64,000 nucleotides of DNA, taken from DASUBV01 sp036510065 (GTDB lineage Bacteria; Actinomycetota; Actinomycetes; Streptosporangiales; Streptosporangiaceae). Each line of letters begins with the position of its first letter. Within the stretch, counting starts at the first letter, position 1. Where the stretch lies: assembly GCA_036510065.1 (NCBI GenBank), contig DATCEO010000198.1:1-64000 (forward strand). The letters are read 5' to 3'. Shown piece by piece: positions 51,852 through 60,155 of the stretch. The position numbers and the translations under genes were made by a program. The notes below the pieces were generated by a model. The model saw only the letters and a list, made by a program, of their open reading frames with translations. It searched no databases and had not been told where the DNA came from.

Positions 51852-52838
51852 TCAGTCCCGGCCAGCCGCACCGGATAAGTCGACGAAATCGGCGACCTCA
51901 TCGTCGTCGTAGGCGGGAACCCAGGGCTCCGCCGCGCGCCAGACCAGGGCGATGCCGCCGGCCAGCGCCAGGAGGCCGGCCAGGATCCCGATGAGCGGGC
52001 CGGTGTCCTCGATCCACTGGATCTTGTGATGGGACTGGCGCGCGCTGGCCGCGGCCGCCGCGACACTGGCCGGGGTCTCCGACAGCTGGCCCGCGAGCAG
52101 CACGAGCTTGCTGGCGCCGTCGCTGCCCTTCAGCGCGATCGCCTGGTCCAGCGTCTGGTCGACCGGAATCCCCGTGACCGGGTCGACCCAGTAGGTGTTC
52201 GTCGCGGTCAGGAACTCAGGCAGGGTGACCGTGACCTGCCGCCGCAGCCCGACCAGCGGCCCCGGCAGGGTCTGCTGGCCGAACCGCTGGTTGACCACAT
52301 GCTCGACGAACTTGTCGGTGGCCATCCCGTCGATGGTGGCCGTGCCCTCGTACTGGACGGGGACCGGCCGCAGCACGGTCACGTCAAAGATCTGGTAGGT
52401 CCGGTGCCCTGTGCCGAACGGCCACCTGAACTCCAGGCCGGACTGACGCACCCGGGTGTTCGTGCCGATCGCCGCCGCGCAGCAGTTGACCAGCTCTCCC
52501 GAGCGGCGGTTGAAGGCCGAGCGCTGGCTGGCGTACTGGATGGGGATGTGGTTGGTGTTGTCTTCCAGGGCGGTGAAGCTGCCCCAGACCGCGACCGACG
52601 GCGAGCCGGACTCGACATCCCCCTCGATGGTCTTGGTGGCGGTGGCCTTCACCCCCGAGAACTCCCGCAGCGTGGTCGGGCTGAAGTAGGTGATGCCACT
52701 GCCGGTCAGCGTGGTGATGGAGTACTCATTCAGCGGAAACGTGATGACGTGACTCGGCACCCAGAACCGCAGCAGCAGCGCGAAGGTGACCAAGAAGGCA
52801 CCGAGGCCGGTCACCACCAGGCCGACGACACGGCGCAT
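51852..52838 (-). CDS. DUF3068-domain membrane protein
   Basis: 328 residues from ATG 52838 (GGAGGATTC). N-terminal helix VVGLVVTGLGAFLVTFALLLRFW; large extracytoplasmic domain (ATKTIEGDVESGSPSVAVWGSF, AFNRRSGELVNCCA, GLEFRWPFGTGHRTYQIFDVTVLRPVPVQYEGTATIDGMATDKFVEHV, TNTYWVDPVTGIPVDQ); C-terminal helix GPLIGILAGLLALAGGIALVW and an acidic tail. This layout matches DUF3068/PorA-like proteins of actinobacteria, whose function is unclear. Adjacent cysteines (CC) in NCCAAAI are notable. It may be co-transcribed with the downstream acyl-CoA synthetase gene. Confidence 0.85.
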   Translation of the reverse strand: MRRVVGLVVTGLGAFLVTFALLLRFWVPSHVITFPLNEYSITTLTGSGITYFSPTTLREFSGVKATATKTIEGDVESGSPSVAVWGSFTALEDNTNHIPIQYASQRSAFNRRSGELVNCCAAAIGTNTRVRQSGLEFRWPFGTGHRTYQIFDVTVLRPVPVQYEGTATIDGMATDKFVEHVVNQRFGQQTLPGPLVGLRRQVTVTLPEFLTATNTYWVDPVTGIPVDQTLDQAIALKGSDGASKLVLLAGQLSETPASVAAAAASARQSHHKIQWIEDTGPLIGILAGLLALAGGIALVWRAAEPWVPAYDDDEVADFVDLSGAAGRD

Positions 52839-52943
52839 GAATCCTCCATGGCGAGTTCGCCAGCGGCCCCGCCCTCGGCAGGCACCTTCGCGAGCGAGTG
52901 ACCGACAGCGTACAGCCGCCTCACCCCCCACATCGGTGCATTT

Positions 52944-53001
52944 CGTCAGCGGTGCGGATTTGACTTGCTATGACCAGCCCAACCCGAACCACCGATGAAA
53001 T
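52944..53001 (+). pseudogene. Relic of a polysaccharide deacetylase 3' end
   Basis: The segment aligns to 19882-19939. In the same frame it reads FVSGADLTCYDQPNPNH against YVSGSDWTYQDQPRPNH at the deacetylase C-terminus; the stop TGA has become CGA. Nothing upstream of 52936 resembles the rest of the deacetylase. It directly precedes another broken gene, so this interval (52839-53627) looks like a gene graveyard. Confidence 0.65.
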
Positions 53002-53004
53002 GCT

Positions 53005-53584
53005 GGCTAGCGGTTCCGGGTCATCTGCAACGGCGTCGAGCCCGCGCCGCCGCCCACCGCCCGCTCGCCGGAACCGCTCTTCGTGGCCCTCGGCCGGCTG
53101 GCCGGGTCCAAGCGGCTCGATGTGCTGCTGCGATTGTCGGACCGGGTCCGGCCGGTGACCGGCGGCCGGCTGCTTATCGTCGGGGATGGCCCGCAGCGGG
53201 CCCGGCTGCAGGTCCTGGCCGGCCCCGGCGTGACGTTCACCGGCCGGGTCAGCGAGGCGGACAAGCACCGGTTGCTGTGCGCGGCATGGCTGCTGCTGCA
53301 CCCGGCCATCATCGAGGGCTGGAATTGTCGTGGCCGAGGCTGCGGTGCGCGGCACTCCGGCCATCGGCTTCCGGGTTCCGGGCCTGCGCGACTCCGTGCT
53401 CGACGGCCAGACCGGCGGCCGCGGGCCGGGCGCGGTCGCGCTGCTGCCCTGGGCGGCCTACCGCCGCTACGGCTGGAACGAGGGCGGCCCGATCGGCGGC
53501 CGAGGCGATGGCGGCGAGGCGGGCAAAGGCCTCGTTCTGCCGCCCGGCCGGCCGATAACCTGGCCAGGGCACCCGGCGTGGTAG
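53005..53584 (+). pseudogene. Truncated and frameshifted GT4-family glycosyltransferase
   Basis: The first frame encodes the C-terminal half of a GT-B family 4 enzyme: VICNGVEPAPP, LFVALGRLAGSKRLDVLLRLSDRV, GRLLIVGDGPQRARLQVLAGPGVTFTGRVSEADKHRLL, WLLLHPAIIEGW. Near 53322 two bases are missing (TGG-AATT instead of TGG-GGAATT) and the reading continues in another frame as IVVAEAAVRGTPAIGFRVPGLRDSVLDGQTG to a stop at 53584. The N-terminal acceptor domain is absent. It is a relic of a surface-polysaccharide gene, next to a deacetylase relic. Confidence 0.75.
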
Positions 53585-53627
53585 CCGGCAGTGCTGCCAC
53601 GGCGAGACCGGCCGAAGGAGGGTGATC

Positions 53628-53768
53628 GTGACACGCGTAAGCGTCATCGTCGCTTCGATCGTCGCGGGGATTCTGCTGGCCGCCGGGGCAGCCTACGGGG
53701 TCACCGCGATCGCGACCGGCTCGCAGACCCCGGCGAACCAGAACCCCTACAACTACGGCACGCCCTGA
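53628..53768 (+). CDS. DUF2613-family small membrane protein
   Basis: 46 residues, GTG 53628 behind GGAGGG (GTG 53622 would add two residues). One N-terminal helix (VSVIVASIVAGILLAAGAAYGV) followed by TAIATGSQTPANQNPYNYGTP. The helix plus the Asn/Tyr/Pro-rich end fits the DUF2613 family of actinobacterial small proteins; function unknown. It starts 43 bases after the glycosyltransferase relic and converges with the PfkB-like gene. Confidence 0.75.
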   Translation: MTRVSVIVASIVAGILLAAGAAYGVTAIATGSQTPANQNPYNYGTP

Positions 53769-53775
53769 CCGGCGG

Positions 53776-54735
53776 CTAGCCGCTCAGGTTCTCGACGACC
53801 ACCAGGGGCAGCAGCGCCTCGTACGCCGCGAGGTCGACTTTGCCCGCCGCGTCCGCCGCCGCGGCCAGGCTGACGGCATGCTTGAGGCTGTCGGGCCAGG
53901 ACCAGCCGAGCGCCACTCCCGGCACGAACCCGGCCACGAGCGCGTCGCGCGACATCGCGGGCGTGCGGTCGCCCGCCTGGTGTCCCGGCGGCCCGGCCTG
54001 GTCTGCGGGCTGGGCCAGCTGGGCGCGCCACTCCCCCTGAGCGGTCAGGACGCTGACGATCTCCCCGGACATCGTCGCCGCCGCGCCGACGCCCGCGGCC
54101 GCCAGCCGGGCCGAGTCAGCCGCCGGGTCGGCCCCCGGCCGTGGCTCCGGCATGGCCAGCGCGGGCCGTCGGGCCGCTCCGTGCCAGAGCGCGCTGCCGC
54201 CCGCGTCGAGCACGACCGGGACCCCGGCCTCCGCCGCGTAGGTCGCGAAGGTGCCGTAGGTCTCCGGGGGCAGCCCGTCGGGGAGCCCGCCGCACAGCAC
54301 GACGGCGCTGGCCCCGTCCAGCAGGCCGCGGTAACCGGCGGCGAGCCGGCCGAGCTCCTCGGTGGTGATGTAGGGCGACGGCTCGGCGAAGCTGGTGGTG
54401 GTCTCCGCGCCGGAGTCGGTCACCTCGACGACCCGCCGCGATTCCATGGCGATCGGCGTGAACTGGGTCGGGATGCCGCGCCGGGCCAGCTCCGCCCGGA
54501 TCAGCTCGCCGGCCGTGCCCCCGGCCAGGCCGGCGGCCACCACCTCGTGGCCGAACTTGTGCAGCATGCTGGCCACGGCCGGCCCCCGGCCGCCCGCGCG
54601 ATAGCGGACCCGGCCCACCTGATGGGCTCGCCCCGGAACAAGGCCCTTAGTCTCATAACGGACGTGTACGGCCGGGTCCAGGCTCACCACGACGATCACC
54701 GCGGGGCCAGCCGTTCTCTCATGTGCCCGGAGCAT
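53776..54735 (-). CDS. PfkB-family sugar kinase with degenerate active-site motif
   Basis: 319 residues with a 1-phosphofructokinase-like layout: VSLDPAVHVRYETKGLVPGRAHQVGRVRYRAGGRGPAVASMLHKFGHEVVAAGLAGG at the N-terminus (usual GGKGxNVA is GGRGPAVA) and PITTEELGRL-like middle regions. The catalytic signature GxGD is replaced by AMSRDALVAGFVPG: the Asp remains but the anion-hole glycines are gone. A Gln/Ala/Gly/Pro-rich insert (QPADQAGPPGHQAGDR) directly precedes it. Activity is therefore doubtful. The most N-terminal 10 residues may not be translated. Single gene, convergent with DUF2613. Confidence 0.72.
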   Translation of the reverse strand: MLRAHERTAGPAVIVVVSLDPAVHVRYETKGLVPGRAHQVGRVRYRAGGRGPAVASMLHKFGHEVVAAGLAGGTAGELIRAELARRGIPTQFTPIAMESRRVVEVTDSGAETTTSFAEPSPYITTEELGRLAAGYRGLLDGASAVVLCGGLPDGLPPETYGTFATYAAEAGVPVVLDAGGSALWHGAARRPALAMPEPRPGADPAADSARLAAAGVGAAATMSGEIVSVLTAQGEWRAQLAQPADQAGPPGHQAGDRTPAMSRDALVAGFVPGVALGWSWPDSLKHAVSLAAAADAAGKVDLAAYEALLPLVVVENLSG

Positions 54736-54793
54736 AGGCCCCGCTGGGGGATGGCCTGGGCGCTATCGCCCCGGCCGCGCGCCGGTGAGTCGC

Positions 54794-54799
54794 TAGCCT
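54794..54799 (+). promoter_or_regulatory. -10 element for near-leaderless DUF3054 gene
   Basis: TAGCCT ends seven bases before ATG 54807 with no Shine-Dalgarno sequence between them. Confidence 0.4.
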
Positions 54800-54806
54800 G
54801 TGTCGC

Positions 54807-55175
54807 ATGCGCTCCGCGGCCGGCAGCACGATCCTCGATATCTGCTCCGTGCTCGCGTTCGTGGCGATCGGGCGGCATGCTCATCACGACGGCGCGAGCC
54901 TGGCCGGCCTGTGGCACACCGCCTGGCCCTTCCTGGCCGGCCTGGCCGCCGGCCTGATCGCGGCGCGCGCCTGGCGCCGCCCGCTGGCCATCGTGCCGAG
55001 CGGCGTGGGCGCGTGGCTGGGCGCGGCCGGCCTTGGCATGCTGATCCGGGTGCTGGCCGGCCAGGGCACCGCCGCCGCCTTTATCGCCGTCGCGTTCGGG
55101 TTCCTGGCACTGTTCCTGCTCGGCTGGCGCGTGGTCCTGCGCATCGTCACCATCCGGCTCAACGCGGCGCACTGA
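54807..55175 (+). CDS. DUF3054-family membrane protein
   Basis: 122 residues with four hydrophobic segments (ILDICSVLAFVAIG, WPFLAGLAAGLIAA, GVGAWLGAAGLGMLIRVLAG, TAAAFIAVAFGFLALFLLGWRVVL). RHAHHDG near residue 24 and W-PF-G--AG fit the DUF3054 family; function unknown. ATG 54807 follows a TAGCCT -10 element by seven bases, suggesting a leaderless mRNA. A perfect hairpin (55177-55197) follows its stop. Confidence 0.85.
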   Translation: MRSAAGSTILDICSVLAFVAIGRHAHHDGASLAGLWHTAWPFLAGLAAGLIAARAWRRPLAIVPSGVGAWLGAAGLGMLIRVLAGQGTAAAFIAVAFGFLALFLLGWRVVLRIVTIRLNAAH

Positions 55176-55176
55176 C

Positions 55177-55197
55177 GATCACGCCGCCGCCGTGATC
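55177..55197 (+). terminator. Hairpin terminator after the DUF3054 gene
   Basis: GATCACG, seven bases, CGTGATC: perfect stem starting one base after the stop codon. It ends just before the -35 of the next promoter. Confidence 0.65.
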
Positions 55198-55198
55198 C

Positions 55199-55239
55199 TT
55201 GCCAGCCACCTGGCCGCGATTTAGACTGAACATTCAGTC
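55199..55239 (+). promoter_or_regulatory. Promoter with embedded TetR operator (site 1)
   Basis: TTGCCA (55199-55204), 17 bases, TAGACT (55222-55227). The -10 overlaps the palindrome GACTGAACATTCAGTC (55224-55239; 7-bp arms, 2-bp centre). The same 20 bases recur at 62170-62189. Binding would block RNA polymerase directly. The leader to ATG 55260 is about 25 bases and contains GAGGAG. Confidence 0.75.
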
Positions 55240-55259
55240 AACCGCGTGAGGAGCGGGTT

Positions 55260-56726
55260 ATGGCCGCGAAACAGGCCGTCCGGCACGATCTCGACCGCAC
55301 CGATCCCACTGCCACCCCCGGCCAGCCTGCCGACCCCGTGATCGAGGAGCGGGCGAGCCAGGGGCCGTCGCTGGATGAGATCATCGCCGTCCAGGAGCAG
55401 ATCTTCGCCGAGCGCCAGCCCGAGTCCCGGCGGCTGGCGACGCTCGCCGCTACCGCCCTGGCCGGCGGAGTGACCTCCAGCTGGCAGATCACCAGCCCGC
55501 AGCCGGTCTGGCTGAGCCATGGCCAGGGCTCGAAGATCTACGACGTCGACGGGCATGAGTACGTCGACCTGCATGGCGGTTACGGTGCCGCCCTGGCCGG
55601 GCACGGGCACCCGGCCATCGTGGCGGCGATCCGCTCACAGGCGGCGCTGGGCACCCACTTCGCTCAGCCGACCATCACGGCGATCGCGGTGGCGCAGGAA
55701 CTTTCCCGGCGGTTCGGGATGCCGCAATGGCGCTTCGCCAACTCGGGCACCGAGGCCACCATGGACGCGGTCCACCTGATGCGCGCGATCACCGGCCGGG
55801 ACCTGATCGTCAAGGTCGAGGGGTGTTACCACGGCCATCATGACTCGGTCCAGGTGTCGGTCTGTCCCGCGGATGACGACGAGATCGGCCCGGCCGGCCG
55901 GCCGATCGCGCTGCCGTCCAGCAGCGGCATCCCGCGGGCCATCACGGACCTAACCCTGGTCGTCGGCTTCAATGACCTGACCGCGGTGGCCGCGCTGCTG
56001 GCGGATCATCCCGGCCAGGTGGCCGGGATGATCATCGAGCCGATCATGATGAACGCCGGGATCATCCCGCCCGAGCCGGGTTACCTGGCCGCCCTGAAGG
56101 ACCTGCTGCACGCCCACGGGGCGCTGCTGACCTTCGACGAGGTCAAGACCGGGCTGACGGCAGGCCCCGGCGGAGCTACCGGCCTGACCGGCGTCACCCC
56201 GGACATCATCTGCCTGGCCAAGGCGATCGGCGGCGGCGTGGCGGCGGCCGCGATCGGCGGCACCGCCGAGGTCATGGCGCACGTCACCAATGGCGACTAT
56301 GAGATGGTCGGCACCTTCAACGGCAACCCGCTGGCGATGGCTGCCTGCCGCGCCATGCTGTGCGAGGTAGCGACGCCGGCGGCCTACGAGCACATCGACC
56401 GGCTCCGGCAGCGCGCCGTGGCCGGCCTGGAGCGCGAGATCGCGCGCAGCGGCCTGCACGCGCATGTCGTCACGGTGGGCGCCAAGGGCTGCGTGGTGTT
56501 CTCCGACCAGCCGGTCCGCGATTTCCGCGGCTTCCGGCGTATCGCGGACTCCTACAGCGAGGCACACTGGCTGTTCCAGCACAATGGCGGCGTCTTCCTG
56601 CCGCCGTGGGGGAAGAGCGAGCAGTGGCTGATCTCGGTCCAGCACGACGAGGCGGATATCGATCGGCTCGTGGCCAACTTCGCGACATTCGCCGCCGCCG
56701 TGAAAGATGTCCCGCAGCGGAGATAG
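55260..56726 (+). CDS. Class III (GSA-like) PLP-dependent aminotransferase
   Basis: 488 residues. Fold type I class III motifs: DVDGHEYVDLHGGYGAALAGHGHPAIVAAI, FANSGTEATMDAVHLMRAITGRD (PLP phosphate), KVEGCYHGHHDS, IIEPIMMNAGIIPPEPGYL, LLTFDEVKTGL (PLP-pyridine Asp) and the Schiff-base Lys in CLAKAIGGGVAAAAIGG. It is closest in pattern to glutamate-1-semialdehyde aminomutase-like enzymes, but its context (amine transporter, FAD oxidoreductase, shared TetR site) suggests amine or amino-acid catabolism, not heme synthesis. It is preceded by a TetR-operated promoter. Substrate not determinable. Confidence 0.88.
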   Translation: MAAKQAVRHDLDRTDPTATPGQPADPVIEERASQGPSLDEIIAVQEQIFAERQPESRRLATLAATALAGGVTSSWQITSPQPVWLSHGQGSKIYDVDGHEYVDLHGGYGAALAGHGHPAIVAAIRSQAALGTHFAQPTITAIAVAQELSRRFGMPQWRFANSGTEATMDAVHLMRAITGRDLIVKVEGCYHGHHDSVQVSVCPADDDEIGPAGRPIALPSSSGIPRAITDLTLVVGFNDLTAVAALLADHPGQVAGMIIEPIMMNAGIIPPEPGYLAALKDLLHAHGALLTFDEVKTGLTAGPGGATGLTGVTPDIICLAKAIGGGVAAAAIGGTAEVMAHVTNGDYEMVGTFNGNPLAMAACRAMLCEVATPAAYEHIDRLRQRAVAGLEREIARSGLHAHVVTVGAKGCVVFSDQPVRDFRGFRRIADSYSEAHWLFQHNGGVFLPPWGKSEQWLISVQHDEADIDRLVANFATFAAAVKDVPQRR

Positions 56727-56798
56727 CCTCAGCTTTTACCTGGTAGGTCTTGCGCTCATGCTCGGGCCAGAGTAGTTCTAGGCAGATGCAACCGGGCT

Positions 56799-56814
56799 GA
56801 CCGATCGTTCAGTC
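56799..56814 (+). promoter_or_regulatory. TetR operator-like palindrome (site 2, diverged)
   Basis: GACCGATCGTTCAGTC matches 13 of 16 positions of sites 1 and 3, with the right half-site (TTCAGTC) intact. It lies about 70 bases upstream of the solute-binding protein start. Confidence 0.6.
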
Positions 56815-56870
56815 AGCGATCGGGACGCCCGGGGATGGTCAGCGACACTGCGGACGAAAGGTGGGGGTTG

Positions 56871-58133
56871 ATGCACCCACGAGAGGGCTGGCAGCCCGAC
56901 GGCAGGCGTCGTCGGACGCAAGGCCTCTCCCGGCGGGCGGCGTTGCAGCGCGGTGCCGCTGCCGCGCTGCTGGCCGGCGGCGCGGGCGCCCTGCTCGACG
57001 CGTGCGCGCCCTTCCTGACCGGGGGCGCGGCGATCCCGCTGCCGCGCGCGAGCAACCCGGTGACCTGGCCCACGGCCGACAACGCGGCCATCGCCAGCGG
57101 CCTGCAGACCGAGACCGGGGCGACCCTGCAGATCTTCAACTGGGTCGCCTACCTCAACCAGGCCTGCGTCAACCACTTCGCCAAGAAGTACAAGTGCAAG
57201 GTCGTCGTGACCACGTTCAACACCATGGACGAGGCACTGTCGAAGCTGCGCAGCGGTCTCAAGTTCGACGTCTTCATGGGCGTAACGGTGGATGTCCTCG
57301 GCCAGCTCGTCGCCTCCAAGCTGATCCAGCCGCTCAACCACAGCTACCTGCCGAATATCGCCCAGGCCTGGCCGGACTTCACTAACCCGTTCTACGACCA
57401 GGGCTGGCAGTACACCGTCCCGTACACGATCTACACCACGGGCATCTCCTGGCGGAAGGACTTCGTCCACGAGAACCCCTACACGATGAAGGACCCGTGG
57501 GCCATGCCGTGGCAGCCCAAGTACAAGGGCAAGGTCGCCATCCTCGATGACTACCGCGAGGGGATCAGCCTCGGCCTGATGAAGAACGGGATCTTCGACC
57601 TCAACACCACCAGCAAGGCCCAGATCGACCTGTCCCGGCAGTCGCTGCAGGACCTGGTCCACCTCGTGGACGTGCACATCGACAACAACGACTTCACCGA
57701 GATCCCGGACGGCCAGACCTGGATTCATCATGCCTGGTCCGGCGACATGGCGGCCGCCCAGGCCTACATGCCCAAGGGCACGCCCGTCGAGGTGGTCGGC
57801 TACTGGTTCCCCACCGACGGGCGCGGGCCGATAGCCAACGACACCAACACCGTGCTGCGCTCGGCGGCCAGTCCCGTGCTCGCGCACGCGTTCCTGAACT
57901 ACATGATGGATCTGCCGAACGTGCTGGAGAACATCAGCTTCAACGGCTACATGCAGCCGCTGACCGAGGTCACGCCGCAGCGGCTGGTCGCCGAGAAGCT
58001 GCTGCCGCCCAGCCTGGTGTCCACGGCGGTGCTGCCCTCCTATTTCCGGCGCGGGGTCGCCCAGCTTCAGCTACCCGTGGACGCCGACGCGCTGTGGCAG
58101 CAGGCGTGGCTCGTCGCGAGCAACGGGATCTAG
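56871..58133 (+). CDS. Polyamine-type ABC transporter substrate-binding lipoprotein
   Basis: About 420 residues from ATG 56871 (AGGTGGGG upstream; ATG 56835 is possible). The N-terminus holds a twin-arginine motif (LSRRAALQRGAAAALLAGG) and a lipobox-like LLDAC, so it is probably Tat-exported and lipid-anchored. The mature part resembles PotD/PotF proteins: LQIFNWVAYLNQACVNHFAKKYKCKVVVTTFNTMDEALSKLRSG, FDVFMGVTVDVLGQLVASKLIQPLNHSYLPNI, QYTVPYTIYTTGISWRKD. It delivers an amine or similar small ligand to the permeases that follow with a one-base gap. TetR site 2 is upstream. Confidence 0.9.
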   Translation: MHPREGWQPDGRRRRTQGLSRRAALQRGAAAALLAGGAGALLDACAPFLTGGAAIPLPRASNPVTWPTADNAAIASGLQTETGATLQIFNWVAYLNQACVNHFAKKYKCKVVVTTFNTMDEALSKLRSGLKFDVFMGVTVDVLGQLVASKLIQPLNHSYLPNIAQAWPDFTNPFYDQGWQYTVPYTIYTTGISWRKDFVHENPYTMKDPWAMPWQPKYKGKVAILDDYREGISLGLMKNGIFDLNTTSKAQIDLSRQSLQDLVHLVDVHIDNNDFTEIPDGQTWIHHAWSGDMAAAQAYMPKGTPVEVVGYWFPTDGRGPIANDTNTVLRSAASPVLAHAFLNYMMDLPNVLENISFNGYMQPLTEVTPQRLVAEKLLPPSLVSTAVLPSYFRRGVAQLQLPVDADALWQQAWLVASNGI

Positions 58134-58134
58134 C

Positions 58135-59094
58135 GTGGCCACGCGAGTGCCGCAGCAGCGCATCCGCCGTCCGGGCCGGGCGCAGGACGGGCCGGACCGC
58201 GACCGGCAGTCGAGGACGTTCTGGGTCCTGCTGGCCGCGCCGGGGATCTTGTGGCTGGCCGTCCTGTTCATCGTGCCGTTCTACGCCGTGCTCGCCATCG
58301 GCGAGGGCAAGCTCGACCGGGTGCGGGAATCGCCCGTCGCCGTCTACAACCCGCTGCACTGGAGCTCAGCCAACCTGAGCAACGTGTGGTCGGACCTGTT
58401 CGGCGCGGGATCGTTCGCCGGCCCCATCGTGGTCCGCACGATCATCTACGTCGTGGCCGCGTCGCTGATCTGCCTGCTGATCGGCTACCCGACGGCCTAC
58501 TTCGTCAGCCGCTTCGCCGGCCGGCGCAAGGGGCTGTTCCTGCTCCTGCTGATCGCGCCGTTCTGGATCAGCTACATGATGCGGATGCTGGCCTGGATCG
58601 ACCTGCTGCAGACCAACGGCTACGTGAACAAGGTGCTGACGTCCCTGCACATCGTCGGCCAGCCGGTGAACTGGCTGGGCGGCAACTCCTTCACCGTCAT
58701 CCTCGGCCTGGTCTACGGCTACATCCCGTACCTGATCCTGGTCCTGTACGCGGGGCTGGACCGGATCGACCCGTCGCTGATCGAGGCGGGCCGGGACCTG
58801 GGACTGAGCCGGATACGCACGTTCCTGCGCGTCACGCTGCCGCTGTCCCGGCAGCCGATCCTGACCGCCATGCTGATCACCGTGCTGCCCATGGTGGGCG
58901 ACTACTTCACCAACCAGCTGCTGTCCGGGGCGCCTAACACCTCGATGATCGGCAACCTGATCCAGGGCCAGCTGGGCACGCCGGGGCTGGAGGGCCAGGG
59001 CGCCATCTTGTCCCTGCTGGTGCTGATCGTGCTGCTCGTGCCGATGGTCTACTACGTCGTGGCCACCAACCGCGCGGCCCGGGAGGCGTCATGA
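58135..59094 (+). CDS. Polyamine-type ABC transporter permease, PotB-like
   Basis: 319 residues, GTG 58135 one base after the binding-protein stop. Six membrane helices (WVLLAAPGILWLAVLFIVPFYAVL, VVRTIIYVVAASLICLLIGYPTAYFV, LFLLLLIAPFWISYMMRMLAW). The EAA cytoplasmic loop that contacts the ATPase is DPSLIEAGRDLGLSRIRTFLRVTLPLSRQPI. The N-terminal 30 residues are basic and Gln-rich. It is paired with the second permease at 59091. Confidence 0.93.
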   Translation: MATRVPQQRIRRPGRAQDGPDRDRQSRTFWVLLAAPGILWLAVLFIVPFYAVLAIGEGKLDRVRESPVAVYNPLHWSSANLSNVWSDLFGAGSFAGPIVVRTIIYVVAASLICLLIGYPTAYFVSRFAGRRKGLFLLLLIAPFWISYMMRMLAWIDLLQTNGYVNKVLTSLHIVGQPVNWLGGNSFTVILGLVYGYIPYLILVLYAGLDRIDPSLIEAGRDLGLSRIRTFLRVTLPLSRQPILTAMLITVLPMVGDYFTNQLLSGAPNTSMIGNLIQGQLGTPGLEGQGAILSLLVLIVLLVPMVYYVVATNRAAREAS

Positions 59095-60032
59095 GCAGCG
59101 TGACCACTCCATCGCGCGCCGCCGATGCCACCGAGGGCGCCCGCGGCGGCAGGAGCCGCCTGCGGCCCTGGCGCAATCCCTGGCGGCACCCCTGGTTCCT
59201 CGAGGGCTTCACCTGGCTCTACCTGATCTGGTCGCTGGCCCCGATCGCCATCGCCGTGCTGTTCTCCTTCAACCAGGGCAAGTCGCAGGCCACCTACCAG
59301 GGCCTGTCCATCCGCTGGTACTGGGGCGACCCGGTCAACTCCGTCTTCCATAACCCGCAGCTGCAAAGCGCGGTGTTCACCACGCTCAAGCTGTCCGCCT
59401 ACACGACGCTGATCGCCGTGCCGATCGGGGTGGCGTTCGCCCTGGGCATCAACCGGTGGCGGACCAAGGTCTCGGCCAGCTTCAACTTCGTGATGATCCT
59501 CTCGTTCGTGGTGCCAGAGCTGATCTTCGGCGTGGCCATGTTCTTCGTCTTCACCAAGCTGTTCAGCGGCATCCAGCTCGGCACCCTGGCCGAGGTGCTG
59601 GGCCTGGTCACCTGGAACGTGAGCTGGCCCGCCATCATCGTGCAGGCCCGGCTGGTCGGGATCGGGCGGCAGTACGAGGAGGCGGCCGCCGACCTCGGCG
59701 CGACCCAGTTCCAGACCATACGCCGGGTCCTGCTCCCGCTGCTGACCCCGGCCATCTTCGCCAGCGCCATCCTGGTGTTCTCCGGCGTCATCGACGACTT
59801 CGTGATCGTGGACCTGCTGTTCTCTAACGCCGGCAACACCCCGATGTCGGTGATCATCTACTCCACGCAGCACGGCGGCAACGGCGGCCCGGCGCTGAAC
59901 GCGCTGGCGACGATCATGCTGGTGATGTCGTTCGTCGTGGCGGGCCTCGGCTTCCTCGGCTACCGCTGGATGACCCGCGGCGAGCGCATCGACGGCCGCC
60001 AGGCCCTGGCCACCATCGCCGGCGCTGAGTAG
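59091..60032 (+). CDS. Polyamine-type ABC transporter permease, PotC-like
   Basis: 313 residues; ATG 59091 overlaps the PotB-like stop (ATGA). Six helices (WLYLIWSLAPIAIAVLFSF, TTLKLSAYTTLIAVPIGVAFALGI, FNFVMILSFVVPELIFGVAMFFVF). EAA loop: GRQYEEAAADLGATQFQTIRRVLLPLLTPAIFASAIL. SFNQGKSQATYQGLSIRWY in the first outer loop is typical of PotC. Two hairpins follow the stop. The matching ATPase is encoded on the other strand, converging from 61298. Confidence 0.93.
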   Translation: MSSVTTPSRAADATEGARGGRSRLRPWRNPWRHPWFLEGFTWLYLIWSLAPIAIAVLFSFNQGKSQATYQGLSIRWYWGDPVNSVFHNPQLQSAVFTTLKLSAYTTLIAVPIGVAFALGINRWRTKVSASFNFVMILSFVVPELIFGVAMFFVFTKLFSGIQLGTLAEVLGLVTWNVSWPAIIVQARLVGIGRQYEEAAADLGATQFQTIRRVLLPLLTPAIFASAILVFSGVIDDFVIVDLLFSNAGNTPMSVIIYSTQHGGNGGPALNALATIMLVMSFVVAGLGFLGYRWMTRGERIDGRQALATIAGAE

Positions 60033-60043
60033 ACGGCATTAGC

Positions 60044-60084
60044 CCAGGGGCCGACCCCTGGAACCCCAGTCCGGGCAAGCCCGG
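60044..60084. terminator. Two hairpins between the converging permease and ATPase genes
   Basis: CCAGGGG-CCGA-CCCCTGG (60044-60061) and CCGGGC-AA-GCCCGG (60071-60084) are perfect stems in the 123-base gap. No U-tract; probably a bidirectional terminator. Confidence 0.6.
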
Positions 60085-60155
60085 CCCTCGCGGGCGACAT
60101 ACCCCCGGCTGGCGCGCGGCAAGACGGCTTGCCCCCCGCTCGGCGCCCTGGCTGG

